A DNA stretch of 60,680 nt from an uncultured Roseburia sp. (GCA_947642555.1 CANRSX010000030.1:1-60680), one strand, 5' to 3'. Positions 22,612-32,902 are shown, numbered from the stretch's first letter. The notes: generated by a model not told the origin, from the letters alone. Translations and numbers: made by a program.

Positions 22612-24309
22612 TTATGACAAAAATAGTTTTATCCGTATCCTCACCATCGTAAACTGTCCCGTCGAATCGATCAGCATGGATGCCCGCTCCCCGTACTGCA
22701 TCATCAGCCTCTGATAAATATTCTGCATCCCCACATGGTTGTCATCGCCGTCCTTCGTCTCCCGCACCGGCATGGGCGTCTTCTGGTCAAAGGCTCCGCG
22801 GTAATTCTCCGGAAATCCCCGCCCGTTGTCGCACACATCGATCACCGCCGCACCGTCCTGCTCATAGATCCGTATCCCGATCCAGAAGGCGTGACGCCGG
22901 TCCGTAAACCCGTGTCTGATGCAGTTCTCCGCCAGCGGCTGGATCAGAAGCGGCGGAATCCGCAGCTCCTTTAACGCTTCCTCCATCGTAATCTCGCAGG
23001 AGAGCTTGTTCGGAAAGCGCAGCTTCATGATCTCCAGATAGCTGCCCACAAAATCCATCTCCTGTTTTAAGGTCGTCGATTCGTCCCCGATGGTCGTCAT
23101 ATACCGGTAATAGGAGGACAGCAGCATCAGGCACTGCTCCGCGGTATCGATCTTTCCTATTTCTAACAAATTATAAATCAGATTCGTCGTGTTGGAGAAA
23201 AAATGCGGGTTGATCTGCGACTGCATATTCTGAATCAGAAGCTTCTGCTTTTCCAGCTTTGTCTCATAGATCAGAAATTTATTCTCCCGGATCTCATCCA
23301 CCATGCGGTTAAAGGATTCCAGGGCATACGCCATCTCCGGCTCCGCCTCCGCCTCGCCGTCCAGCTTCACCTGGTCGTCGCCGCCGGCAAAACGCTCCAT
23401 CCCCTCCAGCAGAAGCTGCAGGGGCTTTAGCATCCCGCGCCGCATATAAAAGACAGCCCCGATGACAAAGGCGGAGAAAACGATCAGGCTTAAGACAAAA
23501 TAACCGATGTAAGCCTTATTCTGCTCCCAGATCACATCCGAGCCCACAAACAGCTGAAAGTTCAGATTGATCGTGCTGTACTCAAGCGCCTCCGTGATCA
23601 CATCATAATCCTCTCTTTTCACGGAATGATCCACGATCTCACCGGTGCCGTAAAATGCCCGCCCTTTTGGATCCTCGATATCCCAGGAAAGCCCGCTCTC
23701 CTCCGCGATGATCCCGAATTCTTCCGCGATCCCGGAGAGATTCACAAAGGCGAACAGCCACTGGGATTCACTGACCCGATAGGTTCGCGCGAGCGTAATC
23801 CCCGTTTCCCCTCTGGGCGAAAACTGATACCAGCCGTTGGACAGATCCTCTTTCCCCACATACTCCCGCACAAAATCCGCATAGTGCCCCTTGTCGTCCG
23901 GAACATAGGTGATCAGCCCCGTCCTGGCATCGTAGAGGTAAAACCCGGTCAGAATCCGGTAATTAAAATAGTAGGAAAAAATCTTCTGCCGGATCTGATA
24001 CAGCCGCAGCTGGTAGGCATCCGACGACGGGTCCTCCAGCGCCAGCATATTCAGATCAAAATCAATGGAGAGCGTGTTGACGTACTTTTCCACCTCCTCG
24101 AACTCCAGCCGCAGCTGACTGACATAGGCGTCGGTCAGGCTCTGATAGGACTCGTTCATCCGCCGCTGTACCGAACCCGTCAGACTGTAAAGCATCGTGA
24201 CGACCGAGATAAAATAAATCAGCGTGACCATCCCGACGACAATTCCCAGCTTCATCTGTATCCCGGATTTTTTACTCCGCGCCTTCCTTTTCATCTGTTT
24301 TCCACTCAT
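22612..24309 (-). CDS. YesM-type sensor histidine kinase
   Basis: 565 aa. A basic N-terminus precedes the first membrane helix (LGIVVGMVTLIYFISVV), an extracellular sensor domain of about 230 residues, a second helix (YIGYFVLSLIVFSAFV) and a HAMP linker. The His_kinase domain has phospho-acceptor His in QINPHFFSN, an ATPase N box PLAENCIRHGF and a G box DVCDNGRGFP. It senses extracellular sugar and phosphorylates the YesN-type regulator encoded just upstream. ATG 24309 overlaps the regulator's TGA (ATGA); a GTG at 24333 is a less likely start. Confidence 0.9.
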   Translation of the reverse strand: MSGKQMKRKARSKKSGIQMKLGIVVGMVTLIYFISVVTMLYSLTGSVQRRMNESYQSLTDAYVSQLRLEFEEVEKYVNTLSIDFDLNMLALEDPSSDAYQLRLYQIRQKIFSYYFNYRILTGFYLYDARTGLITYVPDDKGHYADFVREYVGKEDLSNGWYQFSPRGETGITLARTYRVSESQWLFAFVNLSGIAEEFGIIAEESGLSWDIEDPKGRAFYGTGEIVDHSVKREDYDVITEALEYSTINLNFQLFVGSDVIWEQNKAYIGYFVLSLIVFSAFVIGAVFYMRRGMLKPLQLLLEGMERFAGGDDQVKLDGEAEAEPEMAYALESFNRMVDEIRENKFLIYETKLEKQKLLIQNMQSQINPHFFSNTTNLIYNLLEIGKIDTAEQCLMLLSSYYRYMTTIGDESTTLKQEMDFVGSYLEIMKLRFPNKLSCEITMEEALKELRIPPLLIQPLAENCIRHGFTDRRHAFWIGIRIYEQDGAAVIDVCDNGRGFPENYRGAFDQKTPMPVRETKDGDDNHVGMQNIYQRLMMQYGERASMLIDSTGQFTMVRIRIKLFLS

Positions 24310-25196
24310 CTCCCCTGTTTTCCGCTCCGGCACATCTTCCGATATTCGTAGGGCGTCATCTCCGTCACGTTCCGGAATATTTTGATAAAATAAGAGTCGT
24401 TGAGGTAACCGACGGCGCTGGCGATATACGTGATCTTATCGTCCGTCTCCCGCAGCAGCTCTTTGGCGTACTCAATGCGTTTCCTTAAGATATAAGCGGA
24501 CAGCTTCTCCCCGGTCGCCTTGTGAAACAGACGCGAAAGATAGGAGGCGTTGACCGCCACCGCCTCCGCGATGGACTCTCTTGTCAGATCCCCCAGGTTC
24601 TCATGGACATACTGCTTTACCGCGCCGATCAGCCCCGGCTCGTCGTCAGATATCGGTTTGTGTTCTGTCTCTTCTTCTGCCAAAGGCCGTTTGTCCCCGC
24701 CGGCAGATGACTCACCAGGCTCCCCCTCAGGGCCTGGCATGCCATGCGGCCGGTCTCCCGACAGCTCCCAGTCCTTTAAGATCGCCTCGTATTCGCTTAA
24801 GCGGTCATGCAGCGCCATCTGCCTCTCGTAATCCTCGAGGGCCCTTTTCGCACTGTCCCGAAGCACGCCGTGCTCCACCGGCTTTAAAAAATATTCAAAC
24901 GCTCCCAGCCGGACGGCATCCTGCGCATACGAAAAACTCGCATGCGCCGTCAGGAAAATCAGCCGTGAGGAAAATGCCCCGTAATGAAGCCACCGGAGGA
25001 AATCAATCCCGCTCTCCTCCGCCATCTCGATATCGCAGATGATCAGCTCCGGCATATGATTTTGTACAATGGTCTTCGCATCCTCCGCGCACTCCGCCCC
25101 GTATACCCTTCCGATCCCGAGCGTCTCCCAGTCGATGGTTTTCATGATGCCTTCCCTTGCGTATTGTTCATCATCCACAACCAGTAACTGATACAT
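24306..25196 (-). CDS. YesN-type response regulator (receiver + AraC HTH)
   Basis: 296 aa. The receiver domain (1-125) has Asp9/Asp10 (VVDDE) and phospho-acceptor Asp55 (LIICDIEMA). A linker about 150-190 is Glu/Gly-rich, and the C-terminal AraC-type DNA-binding domain (about 193-292) has VNASYLSRLFHKATGEK and YLNDSYFIKIFRNVTEMTP. Activates the adjacent importer and glycosidase genes in response to YesM. ATG 25196 follows GGGAGGAAATC, 17 bp after the GH35-like gene. Confidence 0.93.
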   Translation of the reverse strand: MYQLLVVDDEQYAREGIMKTIDWETLGIGRVYGAECAEDAKTIVQNHMPELIICDIEMAEESGIDFLRWLHYGAFSSRLIFLTAHASFSYAQDAVRLGAFEYFLKPVEHGVLRDSAKRALEDYERQMALHDRLSEYEAILKDWELSGDRPHGMPGPEGEPGESSAGGDKRPLAEEETEHKPISDDEPGLIGAVKQYVHENLGDLTRESIAEAVAVNASYLSRLFHKATGEKLSAYILRKRIEYAKELLRETDDKITYIASAVGYLNDSYFIKIFRNVTEMTPYEYRKMCRSGKQGR

Positions 25197-25213
25197 GATT
25201 TCCTCCCGGTCTG

Positions 25214-26818
25214 TCAGCAGTACGCCAGCAGTTGTATTCTAAGAAGCGTCGGCTCCTCGTACCGCATGATTGCAGCCTCGTCCCCGTTTAACCTGCGCGA
25301 GCGCTTCCAGACGCCGTCCGCAAAGCACCCGTCCTCCAGCACAAGGATATCCAGATACGGCTTTTTCTGATCCGCCGAAAACGGGATGAGCATACACCCG
25401 TTTGCGATCACATAAAAGGTATCCTCCGACTCCTGTAGAACAAGACATACCCCGTCATTTCTCTGTATCATCGGGCTGCCCATCATCGCCTTAAATCCAT
25501 ACGTGCCGAACACCATCGTATCATCCTCTGGGCGCTCCGCGATCACAGCCGAAAGCCGGTCCGTCCCATAGCGCTCTGTGAGAAGCGGCATCATGGAGCG
25601 AAGCGTCTGCGTATACCAGCGGTACTCGTCCACATCCTGCAGCATGGAAAGCAGCGGGTCCGAGGTATCCATGCCAAAGAGGAATCCCATGGACGCGGTA
25701 AATTCCCCTCCCATATCCTCAAACCCGAACGGCGCGAAGCACATCACGTGATGACGGCCCACGGTATAGACCTCCCTCGGCCCGCAGTGGCCGTGCGTCG
25801 CCGTTTCCGGGATAAAAAGCGGGTTCCCGCACTTCGTGTACTCCTCGCAGATCTCCACGAAATTCTGCACATAGATATCCGGCGCAATCACGTCGATCGC
25901 CGACGCGGCATACCGCCATACCTCCATCACACGCGCCACCGGCCCGCCGGAGGGATAGGTCCCCGCTCCGCCGCCCTGATTGAGCCAGCAGTTCGCCGTC
26001 ATCGGGAGCGGGTAAGCCGCTTTTCCGGCAGCCGCGACAGCTCCCACGTAACCCGCCACATGATATGCCGAGAACAGCTCCTCCGCAGCGCTGCCAAAGA
26101 CCTCCTCCCAGCTTCCCTGTGCGGCTCCCGCTTTCACCGCGGCGGCGATATCCTCCGCCATGGTATCCGTGTGCGCCTTCATGTAATCCGCGAACTCCTT
26201 CGGCACCTTCCCGGCAAACAGCGCGTCCGCTTCATCCGAATGCTCCCGCGCGGCTCCCATCAGCCCGGTCTCATTCTCCACCTGTACGGCGATCACCGTG
26301 CTCTCCGCCTCATCCGCCGCGCGGATATGCCGCATCAGCTCCGCAAAGGCCCGGGCGTCCGCCTCCCTCGTCGCATCGCACAGATAGGACAGCGTGGAAT
26401 AGGACATCCCGTGAAACGCCTCGATCCTGGTAAACTTCTTCCCCTTCTCCACCTCAGCGCGGCGGAAGCGCTTTGTATCCCGCTTCACCCAGGCCGGCGC
26501 ATAATAGCACTGCGCGTTCTTCCATGCGCCAAACCACAGGAACACGATCTTTTTGTCCCGCGCCCGCGCCTGCGCGATCAGCCCGTCCACAAGAGAAAAA
26601 TCAAACACGCCCTCCTCTGGCTCCGTCAGCTCCCAGGTCACGGGCAGCAGCAGGCAGTTCATGCCAAGCTCCTCCGCCCTGTCCCATACGCCCTCCATGT
26701 ATTCTACAGATGACGAATTTGAGTTATGTACCTCCCCGGCCAGCAGGATAAAGGGCTCGTCGTTTACCATCAGTACCTTTTTCCCGTTCTGCTCCCTCAG
26801 ATGTGAAATACTTCCCAT
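25214..26818 (-). CDS. GH35-like beta-galactosidase with DUF5597-type C-terminus
   Basis: 534 aa, no signal peptide. The barrel opens FILLAGEVHNSNSSSVEYM and WDRAEELGMNCLLLPVTWE. The expected acid/base Glu lies in VIAVQVENETGL and the nucleophile Glu in PLFIPETATHGH. The C-terminal beta domain (about 400-534) resembles DUF5597. Proteins of this type sit in clan GH-A next to GH35 and GH42. ATG 26818 has AAGGAGG at 8 bases, whereas the longer frame to 26845 lacks a site. Co-directional with the AraC gene upstream and YesNM downstream, so it likely belongs to the same regulon. Confidence 0.8.
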   Translation of the reverse strand: MGSISHLREQNGKKVLMVNDEPFILLAGEVHNSNSSSVEYMEGVWDRAEELGMNCLLLPVTWELTEPEEGVFDFSLVDGLIAQARARDKKIVFLWFGAWKNAQCYYAPAWVKRDTKRFRRAEVEKGKKFTRIEAFHGMSYSTLSYLCDATREADARAFAELMRHIRAADEAESTVIAVQVENETGLMGAAREHSDEADALFAGKVPKEFADYMKAHTDTMAEDIAAAVKAGAAQGSWEEVFGSAAEELFSAYHVAGYVGAVAAAGKAAYPLPMTANCWLNQGGGAGTYPSGGPVARVMEVWRYAASAIDVIAPDIYVQNFVEICEEYTKCGNPLFIPETATHGHCGPREVYTVGRHHVMCFAPFGFEDMGGEFTASMGFLFGMDTSDPLLSMLQDVDEYRWYTQTLRSMMPLLTERYGTDRLSAVIAERPEDDTMVFGTYGFKAMMGSPMIQRNDGVCLVLQESEDTFYVIANGCMLIPFSADQKKPYLDILVLEDGCFADGVWKRSRRLNGDEAAIMRYEEPTLLRIQLLAYC

Positions 26819-26887
26819 AAAAAAGCCTCCTTCTGTGATATGCATCTTCCTGTATGATTACAAGTTTAGCATATCGCAGATGGAGAC

Positions 26888-27859
26888 TCAACTCTTTTCC
26901 TGCACCCGGTATTTCCGCGGCGATACGCCGTATCTTTTTTTAAAAATCCGGTGAAAATAACTGATATTCTCATATCCCACAGAAAGCCCGATATCCATCA
27001 CGGACATCGCCGTGTGGGACAACAGATATGCCGCCTGGGAGAGACGCTTTGCCTGCACCAGCTCCGTGTAGGTCTTCCCGGTCTGCTTTTTGATCTCCCG
27101 CGACATCCAGCAGAGATCATAGTGAAGCTCCTCCGCCAGGTCGGACAGCTCGCCGTCCCGGTAATGCTCCTCGATATAGTTTAACACTGTCATCAGAAGC
27201 TGCTGCGCCCCGCCGCTCTCATCCGTCCGGGCGCGGTCGATCTGATTCATCAGCTGTAAAAACAAAAGACCCATCGTGATCTGATTGATGCTCCGCTTGT
27301 TGGGCAGCCGGTGTAAAATCGTCCAGATCAGATTTTCCACCAGGTTCTGCACCGGCAGCACATCCGCCACCTGAAAATGCAGGTATCCGGCTCCCTGGCT
27401 GTCGCCCCGCAGACAGTCGATCACAAACTGCCGCAGCATATTCTCCTCTTTTTCCATCATCCGCAGCGCATCGTCAAAAAATTCCGGCAGGATGATAAAA
27501 TTGACCGCAATGTCCTCTTCCCTCGCCGGATAAATTTCCTGCACCGCGTTCTGATTGAGCAGCAGAAGCTCCCCCTGCTCTAAGCGCACCTCATTTCCGT
27601 TGATGATGTGCCTCGTCTGCCCGGAGCACATATAGATAACCTCGACATAATTGTGCGTGTGCGCCGGGAAATGGACAAACCGCGTGTGCGGCCGGACCGC
27701 GATCAGCTTTCCGCTCTCTAAGAGCCTGCCCGCGTCAAATTTATTCTCCCCGCTGCCCGCGTAGATCTCTCTCTCTATCTCGTTTTTTCCGTCCAGGATG
27801 CGCTGCTCCTCGGGGGTAATCTTGCGGAGCTCGCGCAGTAATTCTTCTGTCATATTCAT
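26888..27859 (-). CDS. AraC-family transcriptional regulator
   Basis: 323 aa. The N-terminal cupin sugar-sensing domain has HFPAHTHNYVEVIYMCSG and QGELLLLNQNAVQEI; the C-terminal AraC HTH pair (about 222-318) has YDLCWMSREIKKQTGKTY and YENISYFHRIFKKRYGVSP. It probably controls the GH35-like gene and the wider cluster. ATG 27859 (MNMTEELL) is preferred, with a second ATG two codons later; the ribosome site is weak (AAAGAGAACGG). Confidence 0.9.
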   Translation of the reverse strand: MNMTEELLRELRKITPEEQRILDGKNEIEREIYAGSGENKFDAGRLLESGKLIAVRPHTRFVHFPAHTHNYVEVIYMCSGQTRHIINGNEVRLEQGELLLLNQNAVQEIYPAREEDIAVNFIILPEFFDDALRMMEKEENMLRQFVIDCLRGDSQGAGYLHFQVADVLPVQNLVENLIWTILHRLPNKRSINQITMGLLFLQLMNQIDRARTDESGGAQQLLMTVLNYIEEHYRDGELSDLAEELHYDLCWMSREIKKQTGKTYTELVQAKRLSQAAYLLSHTAMSVMDIGLSVGYENISYFHRIFKKRYGVSPRKYRVQEKS

Positions 27860-27889
27860 CCGTTCTCTTTGCTTATACTCTGTAGCAGA

Positions 27890-27918
27890 AGTATACCATA
27901 TCCTGCCCGCAAAGTCTA
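27890..27918 (-). promoter_or_regulatory. promoter of the AraC-GH35-yesNM operon
   Basis: TAGACT, 17 bases, TATACT on the minus strand, about 25 bases before the AraC start codon. Confidence 0.45.
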
Positions 27919-27949
27919 TGCCAACCTTCTTTGGGGAACCGCGCCATTC

Positions 27950-27990
27950 AAAAACAGCGCCGCCCCGGTTTCCCGGCTCTGCGGCGCTGT
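27950..27990 (-). terminator. terminator after the SleB-like gene
   Basis: 10-bp GC stem (27954-27963 with 27981-27990) followed on the minus strand by TTTTT. It separates the wall hydrolase from the sugar cluster. Confidence 0.8.
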
Positions 27991-28020
27991 CCTTTTGCCG
28001 GAGCACATCTTTCATCCTGT

Positions 28021-28860
28021 CTAATAACAGAAGCTGTGTGCCCCGATCCGGGCGTCCACCCTGGATGTGAGCGGACTCCTGGAAAAATATAGTGTATCAT
28101 TTCTCAATATCGCTGTATTTCCATTTAATACGTTTTCAATGGTCTGATATTCCGCCGCTCCCGGCGCTGCCTTCTCCCTGTCCTTCCAGGAAGAAAACTG
28201 CACGGGGTTTCTCTGGCTTAACACCTCATAGACGGTTCCCGGAAAGCTTGCAGAGGCCATGCGGTTAAAAATAACCTCCACGACGGCCTCGCGGCCGGTT
28301 TCCGGCTCTCCTCTTGCCTCTAACCATAAGATTCTGGCGAGAAGCTCTTTCTCATCCGCCGATAATGCGGTGATCCCCCAGCGGTTCTGATAAAACTGCT
28401 GCGGCGCTCCCTCCAGCAGCTCGGGCCCGCCTGCCATCTGGGGCGCAGCGGACGCTTCCGCCGGCAGCTCCGCCGAAGCCTCCAGACCCAGCGCCTCCGC
28501 CGGGGTCTCCACCGTCGGCATTTCCACGGCAGCCGTCTCATATGTCTCCGCCGGTACCTCGGGCATGGCAATCGCAGCCGTCACCCTCGTCACATCATTT
28601 CTGGTGATACCTGTTTCTTCCTCCGATTCTGTCGTAAATGAATAATCGGAAAACACGCGGCTCGCTCCTGCAAGTAAAGTGTCCCCGGCAGGGCCGTCAG
28701 TCTGAATCGAAAGACTTCCGTCCTCCACACCGCTTCCGCCCGTGCAGATGTTTCCAAATGCACCGGCCTCCCTCACGCGCTTCTCCTGAATGTTGGGCGC
28801 CACTGCCAGACAGATGCAAAACGCACACGTGGCTGTCGCGTCCAATATTTTTTTGTTCAT
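28021..28860 (-). CDS. exported SleB-like cell wall hydrolase
   Basis: 279 aa. An N-terminal signal-peptide-like segment (ILDATATCAFCICLAVAP), then a long Ala/Glu/Pro-rich low-complexity linker (about 80-165) and a C-terminal Hydrolase_2/SleB domain. The domain shows LLARILWLEARGEPETGREAV with the catalytic Glu of this lytic family, VIFNRMAS and a C-terminal RIGAHSFCY. Likely trims peptidoglycan outside the membrane; the many non-sporulation homologues mean that germination is not implied. ATG 28860 has AAAGGAG. Confidence 0.85.
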   Translation of the reverse strand: MNKKILDATATCAFCICLAVAPNIQEKRVREAGAFGNICTGGSGVEDGSLSIQTDGPAGDTLLAGASRVFSDYSFTTESEEETGITRNDVTRVTAAIAMPEVPAETYETAAVEMPTVETPAEALGLEASAELPAEASAAPQMAGGPELLEGAPQQFYQNRWGITALSADEKELLARILWLEARGEPETGREAVVEVIFNRMASASFPGTVYEVLSQRNPVQFSSWKDREKAAPGAAEYQTIENVLNGNTAILRNDTLYFSRSPLTSRVDARIGAHSFCY

Positions 28861-28909
28861 TTTGCTCCTTTCCTCAAGAATGATACATCATCACATGATC
28901 TGTGGTACT

Positions 28910-28937
28910 ATATTACTTCATTATGTCCAAAAGTCAA
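28910..28937 (-). promoter_or_regulatory. promoter of the SleB-like gene
   Basis: TTGACT, 16 bases, TAATAT on the minus strand, 50 bp before the start codon. Confidence 0.6.
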
Positions 28938-29072
28938 ATTTGCTATTCCGAAATCAGCGAAGAAATTTTCTTAAGAATTGTCCATAAATATTGCAAAAAC
29001 AGTTCGTTTCGTGTCTGTTCATCCACAATGCCGCTTTATCCCGCTAAAATAGAACTGTGAACTTTCACGAAA

Positions 29073-29103
29073 TTTGCCCTGGAAAACCGCATTTTCGGGC
29101 AAA
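29073..29103. repeat. inverted repeat upstream of the moxR promoter
   Basis: TTTGCCC (29073-29079) and GGGCAAA (29097-29103), with inner AAAA/TTTT also pairing. It ends six bases before the -35 box and may be a regulator site. Confidence 0.35.
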
Positions 29104-29108
29104 AATAG

Positions 29109-29137
29109 TTGATGTTTTCCTGTTTTGCGCGTAATAT
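29109..29137 (+). promoter_or_regulatory. promoter of the moxR-DUF58 operon
   Basis: TTGATG, 17 bases, TAATAT. Start near 29144, giving a leader of about 25 bases. The 309-bp gap between the divergent SleB-like and moxR genes holds this, the SleB promoter and the inverted repeat. Confidence 0.65.
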
Positions 29138-29169
29138 ATTAGGAAAGAACAACAGAAAGGACATGTGCC

Positions 29170-30114
<945 letters not shown>

Positions 30115-30120
30115 ACCGCC

Positions 30121-31245
30121 ATGCTTCTATTATTACTTTGCGGCGTATGGCTTGCCTGGTTTCTGGCCGGTAAGCTGTACCGGAATTACTGGAACCGGAA
30201 TCTGTCGCTTCTGCTTTCGTTCCACGACGCGGTCCTCTATGAGGGTGATACCTCCGCGATCCGTGAAACCGTGATCAATGACAAGCTTCTGCCCCTGCCC
30301 GCTGTCGAGGTTCGTTTTGCGGCGGACAGAAGCCTCGAATTTTTAAATGACGCCCTCGCAAACAGCGGCGCGTCGGATCAGCGGTATAAACGCGACGTAT
30401 TTTCTTTCCTGTTTCATCAGAAAATCGAGCGGACGCTGCCCTTCATCCCACGCCGCCGCGGCGTTTATCCGATTACCTCCGCGAGCGTGACTGGATATGA
30501 TTTCTTTTTCCGCTCCGGCTACTACATGGACGTCCCGCAGCAGACGACGCTTTCCGTATGGCCGCGCCAGCTGGACACACGTCGGATTACGCTTGTCTTT
30601 CAGGCGATTTCCGGCATCCTTCTCTCAAAGAGCCGCCTGTATCCGGATCCCTTCGAATTTTCCGGCATCCGGGAGTATCAGCGGAGTGATCCGAGAAATC
30701 ACATTAACTGGAAAGCGACCGCCAGAATGGGTTCACTGATGACCAATCAGTTTGATTCCACGACCGACCTGGCCTTAACCGTGCTGCTGGACCTGGAGGA
30801 TGAACTGATCTTAAAATACGGGGAGTTAAACGAAGAGAGCATCCGCATCGCCTCCTCGCTCTCCGCCCGCTTTGTGAAAAACCGGATGGCCTTCACGGTC
30901 AGAAGCAACGTCACGGATCCTGCTGCCGGCGGACCGTTTTTTATGGATCTCGCGGCGGACGCGGGCAGCGCGGCCGGATTAAATCAGAAGCTTGCCTGCA
31001 TCGACACCACACAGACTTCCCTTGCCACCGCAGAGCTGATCGCCGCGGAGGCAGCGGCCGGGCGCACGGATCACACCTATGTGCTGATCTCCAAAAATAA
31101 AGAGGGCGGCCTTGCCGACGCCGTCCGCTCCTTAACCGGAACCGGAAACCACGTGCTGTGGGTACTGCCGCTGCTGTCGTCGGATCTGTCGTCGGTTCCG
31201 CAGACAGCCCCTGGCGTCACGGTTCTCCCGTGGGAGGTCTCGTAG
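30121..31245 (+). CDS. DUF58-domain protein, MoxR partner
   Basis: 374 aa. A short hydrophobic N-terminus (LLLLLCGVWLAWFLAG) anchors it. The DUF58 signature FSGIREYQRSDPRNHINWKATARMGS lies at about 180-205, followed by a von Willebrand A-like region (LALTVLLDLEDE). It is the standard partner of MoxR ATPases, and the set is often linked to envelope assembly. Third member of the operon follows after 64 bp. Confidence 0.92.
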   Translation: MLLLLLCGVWLAWFLAGKLYRNYWNRNLSLLLSFHDAVLYEGDTSAIRETVINDKLLPLPAVEVRFAADRSLEFLNDALANSGASDQRYKRDVFSFLFHQKIERTLPFIPRRRGVYPITSASVTGYDFFFRSGYYMDVPQQTTLSVWPRQLDTRRITLVFQAISGILLSKSRLYPDPFEFSGIREYQRSDPRNHINWKATARMGSLMTNQFDSTTDLALTVLLDLEDELILKYGELNEESIRIASSLSARFVKNRMAFTVRSNVTDPAAGGPFFMDLAADAGSAAGLNQKLACIDTTQTSLATAELIAAEAAAGRTDHTYVLISKNKEGGLADAVRSLTGTGNHVLWVLPLLSSDLSSVPQTAPGVTVLPWEVS

Positions 31246-31309
31246 GTGTTTTCCGCCGGAGTATGTGCGGATTTCGACATCATTATATATAGAAAGGATC
31301 TGTCATACC

Positions 31310-32692
31310 ATGAAACAGACTACACCTGTTTTTCTCACGATCACCGGCTGGCTGCACGCCCTGTTTCTTTTTTCCTGCCTTTTTCCGCTTGTCACGGTTC
31401 CGATCGGGCTGTCCGATAAGGATGCGGCCGGATTTACCGCATCCTGCGTACTGCTGCTTCTCCCGGTTATCGTAAGCTGGTATACTGCGCTTAAGCTTTC
31501 CAGCCTGGCTCTCTATCTGCTCTGTTCCGTCGTCGCCACACTGCTCTTTGGCGCGGCGGGACGCATCGTCGGAAACGTCTCTGGCGCCGGCATATGGGGC
31601 GGCATTTTTTATCTCGCGCTCTCCCTGATCATTTTTCTGATCCGGGCCGGCACAAGGATCCAGAAGGGCCGGCTGAAAAAGGAGTTCCAGGAAATGCCGC
31701 TCTCCGCCATCGCGCAGATGAGCGAGGACGACCTCGTCGTGACCTGTCCGCTCGATGTGCCGCATCCCACGCACTGGCTCTTTTTTGCGGCCTGCTATCT
31801 GGCGGGCGCCCTGTTAAAAATAAGCCTGTGCTGGCACATGGCCTTTTATCTGTGCCTTGGCGATATCTTTTTATACGTTTTATACCATTTTTCGGACAGC
31901 TTTTACCGGTTTTTACAGGAGCACAGCCGCTCGGCGAATCTGCCGGTCCGTACGATGACGCGTATCGTGCGCATCATCTTTTCCATCGCCGTCGTCGTAT
32001 TATTCCTGTTTGCCCTGCCCTCCATTTTTTATGGAAAAGAGCCCTTAAGCACCTGGACCCCGAAGGAGCATACCCCTGCGCCCGTCGCCATAGAACCGCC
32101 CGCGCCCGTGGCGGAGACGACCGTCACGGAAGAATCCATGCTTGCGGCGTTTGACACCGGCGAGCCCTGGACGCCCCCGCGCTGGCTGACGTTTCTCGCC
32201 AATGCGTTTCTCTATCTCATCTGCATCGGGATCGGCCTTGGCATCCTCTGGTACATTTACAGCGCCTGCCGAAGGGCCGGGGATTTTTTTGCTTCCGGCA
32301 CGGAGGATGAAATCGCGTTTATCGAAAAGGGATTCTCCGACGAGAGCATGTCGCTCCGCAAAAAGAGAGGACAGACGGCGGGGGAGGGTTCCGAAAATGT
32401 GAAGATCCGAAGGCTTTATAAAAAGACGATCCGGCGCGTGAGTGCAAAACGCCCGCGAACCGTCACGGCAGATGGCCGCACAGCCCCGCAGCCTGTCTCC
32501 GCCGCCCGCAGAATGCAGCCGGACCGCACCCACACCCCCGCGGAGCTGGAGGAATCCGCCGGCCTTATGCCGGGAGAGGCGAGGGAGCTGCTGCACCGGT
32601 ATTATGAAAAGGCCCGTTACGGTGAAGAAGAGTGTACGGCACAGGAGGCGGCGGAGGTGAAAAAAGCGGCGGCAGTGTTAGAAAAAACTTGA
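31310..32692 (+). CDS. multi-pass membrane protein with DUF4129-like C-terminus
   Basis: 460 aa. About six hydrophobic segments in the first 240 residues, one more near 310-335 (WLTFLANAFLYLICIGIGLGI), and a cytoplasmic tail whose end (EARELLHRYYEKARYGEEE, then AQEAAEVKKAA) resembles DUF4129. MoxR-DUF58 operons commonly end in such a protein, sometimes fused to a transglutaminase domain, which is absent here. ATG 31310 has GAAAGGA upstream; the frame opens at a GTG at 31265 that lacks a site. Confidence 0.65.
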   Translation: MKQTTPVFLTITGWLHALFLFSCLFPLVTVPIGLSDKDAAGFTASCVLLLLPVIVSWYTALKLSSLALYLLCSVVATLLFGAAGRIVGNVSGAGIWGGIFYLALSLIIFLIRAGTRIQKGRLKKEFQEMPLSAIAQMSEDDLVVTCPLDVPHPTHWLFFAACYLAGALLKISLCWHMAFYLCLGDIFLYVLYHFSDSFYRFLQEHSRSANLPVRTMTRIVRIIFSIAVVVLFLFALPSIFYGKEPLSTWTPKEHTPAPVAIEPPAPVAETTVTEESMLAAFDTGEPWTPPRWLTFLANAFLYLICIGIGLGILWYIYSACRRAGDFFASGTEDEIAFIEKGFSDESMSLRKKRGQTAGEGSENVKIRRLYKKTIRRVSAKRPRTVTADGRTAPQPVSAARRMQPDRTHTPAELEESAGLMPGEARELLHRYYEKARYGEEECTAQEAAEVKKAAAVLEKT

Positions 32693-32717
32693 AAAAAAAA
32701 TACGGATATGGTATGGT
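32689..32717 (+). promoter_or_regulatory. promoter of antisense RNA to the holin-like toxin
   Basis: TTGAAA, 17 bases, TATGGT with a TGG extension. It overlaps the last codon of the DUF4129-like gene. Start near 32724. Confidence 0.6.
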
Positions 32718-32723
32718 GTATGC

Positions 32724-32816
32724 AGAAAGGGAAGCCAAAGAAGCGGCTACCCCTCAGGTTAATAGCTGTTATTGCAAACAGCCGTCACTATTGGTAGTAG
32801 TGGCGGCTATCTTTTT
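32724..32816 (+). ncRNA. antitoxin RNA, overlapping the 3' end of the toxin gene
   Basis: About 93 nt from the promoter above to an intrinsic terminator (stem 32780-32790 with 32798-32808, then five T). It is antisense to the end of the toxin ORF and the toxin 3' untranslated region, as in TxpA/RatA-type systems. Confidence 0.65.
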
Positions 32817-32902
32817 CCCCGAAAGATTGTGTAACACAACCCCACAAGGGCAATCATCATGATACAGAATTGGAACAAATCCGCATATGTAACCACTGAC
32901 AT
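32807..32902 (-). CDS. putative holin-like toxin (type I toxin peptide)
   Basis: 31 aa, one hydrophobic helix. It reads MSVVTYADLFQFCIMMIALV, then ends in YTIFRGKR. The TYxxLFxFCxxxI pattern is that of the Hol_Tox family of small clostridial toxins. ATG 32902 lies after GAGGAAGGAGGG. In the leader (minus strand) CCCTCC can pair either with GGAGGGG just upstream or with this ribosome site, so translation is probably gated by folding. A likely promoter is TTTACA, 17 bases, TAATCT, read leftward from about 33018. Its stop codon falls inside the antisense terminator. Confidence 0.75.
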   Translation of the reverse strand: MSVVTYADLFQFCIMMIALVGLCYTIFRGKR

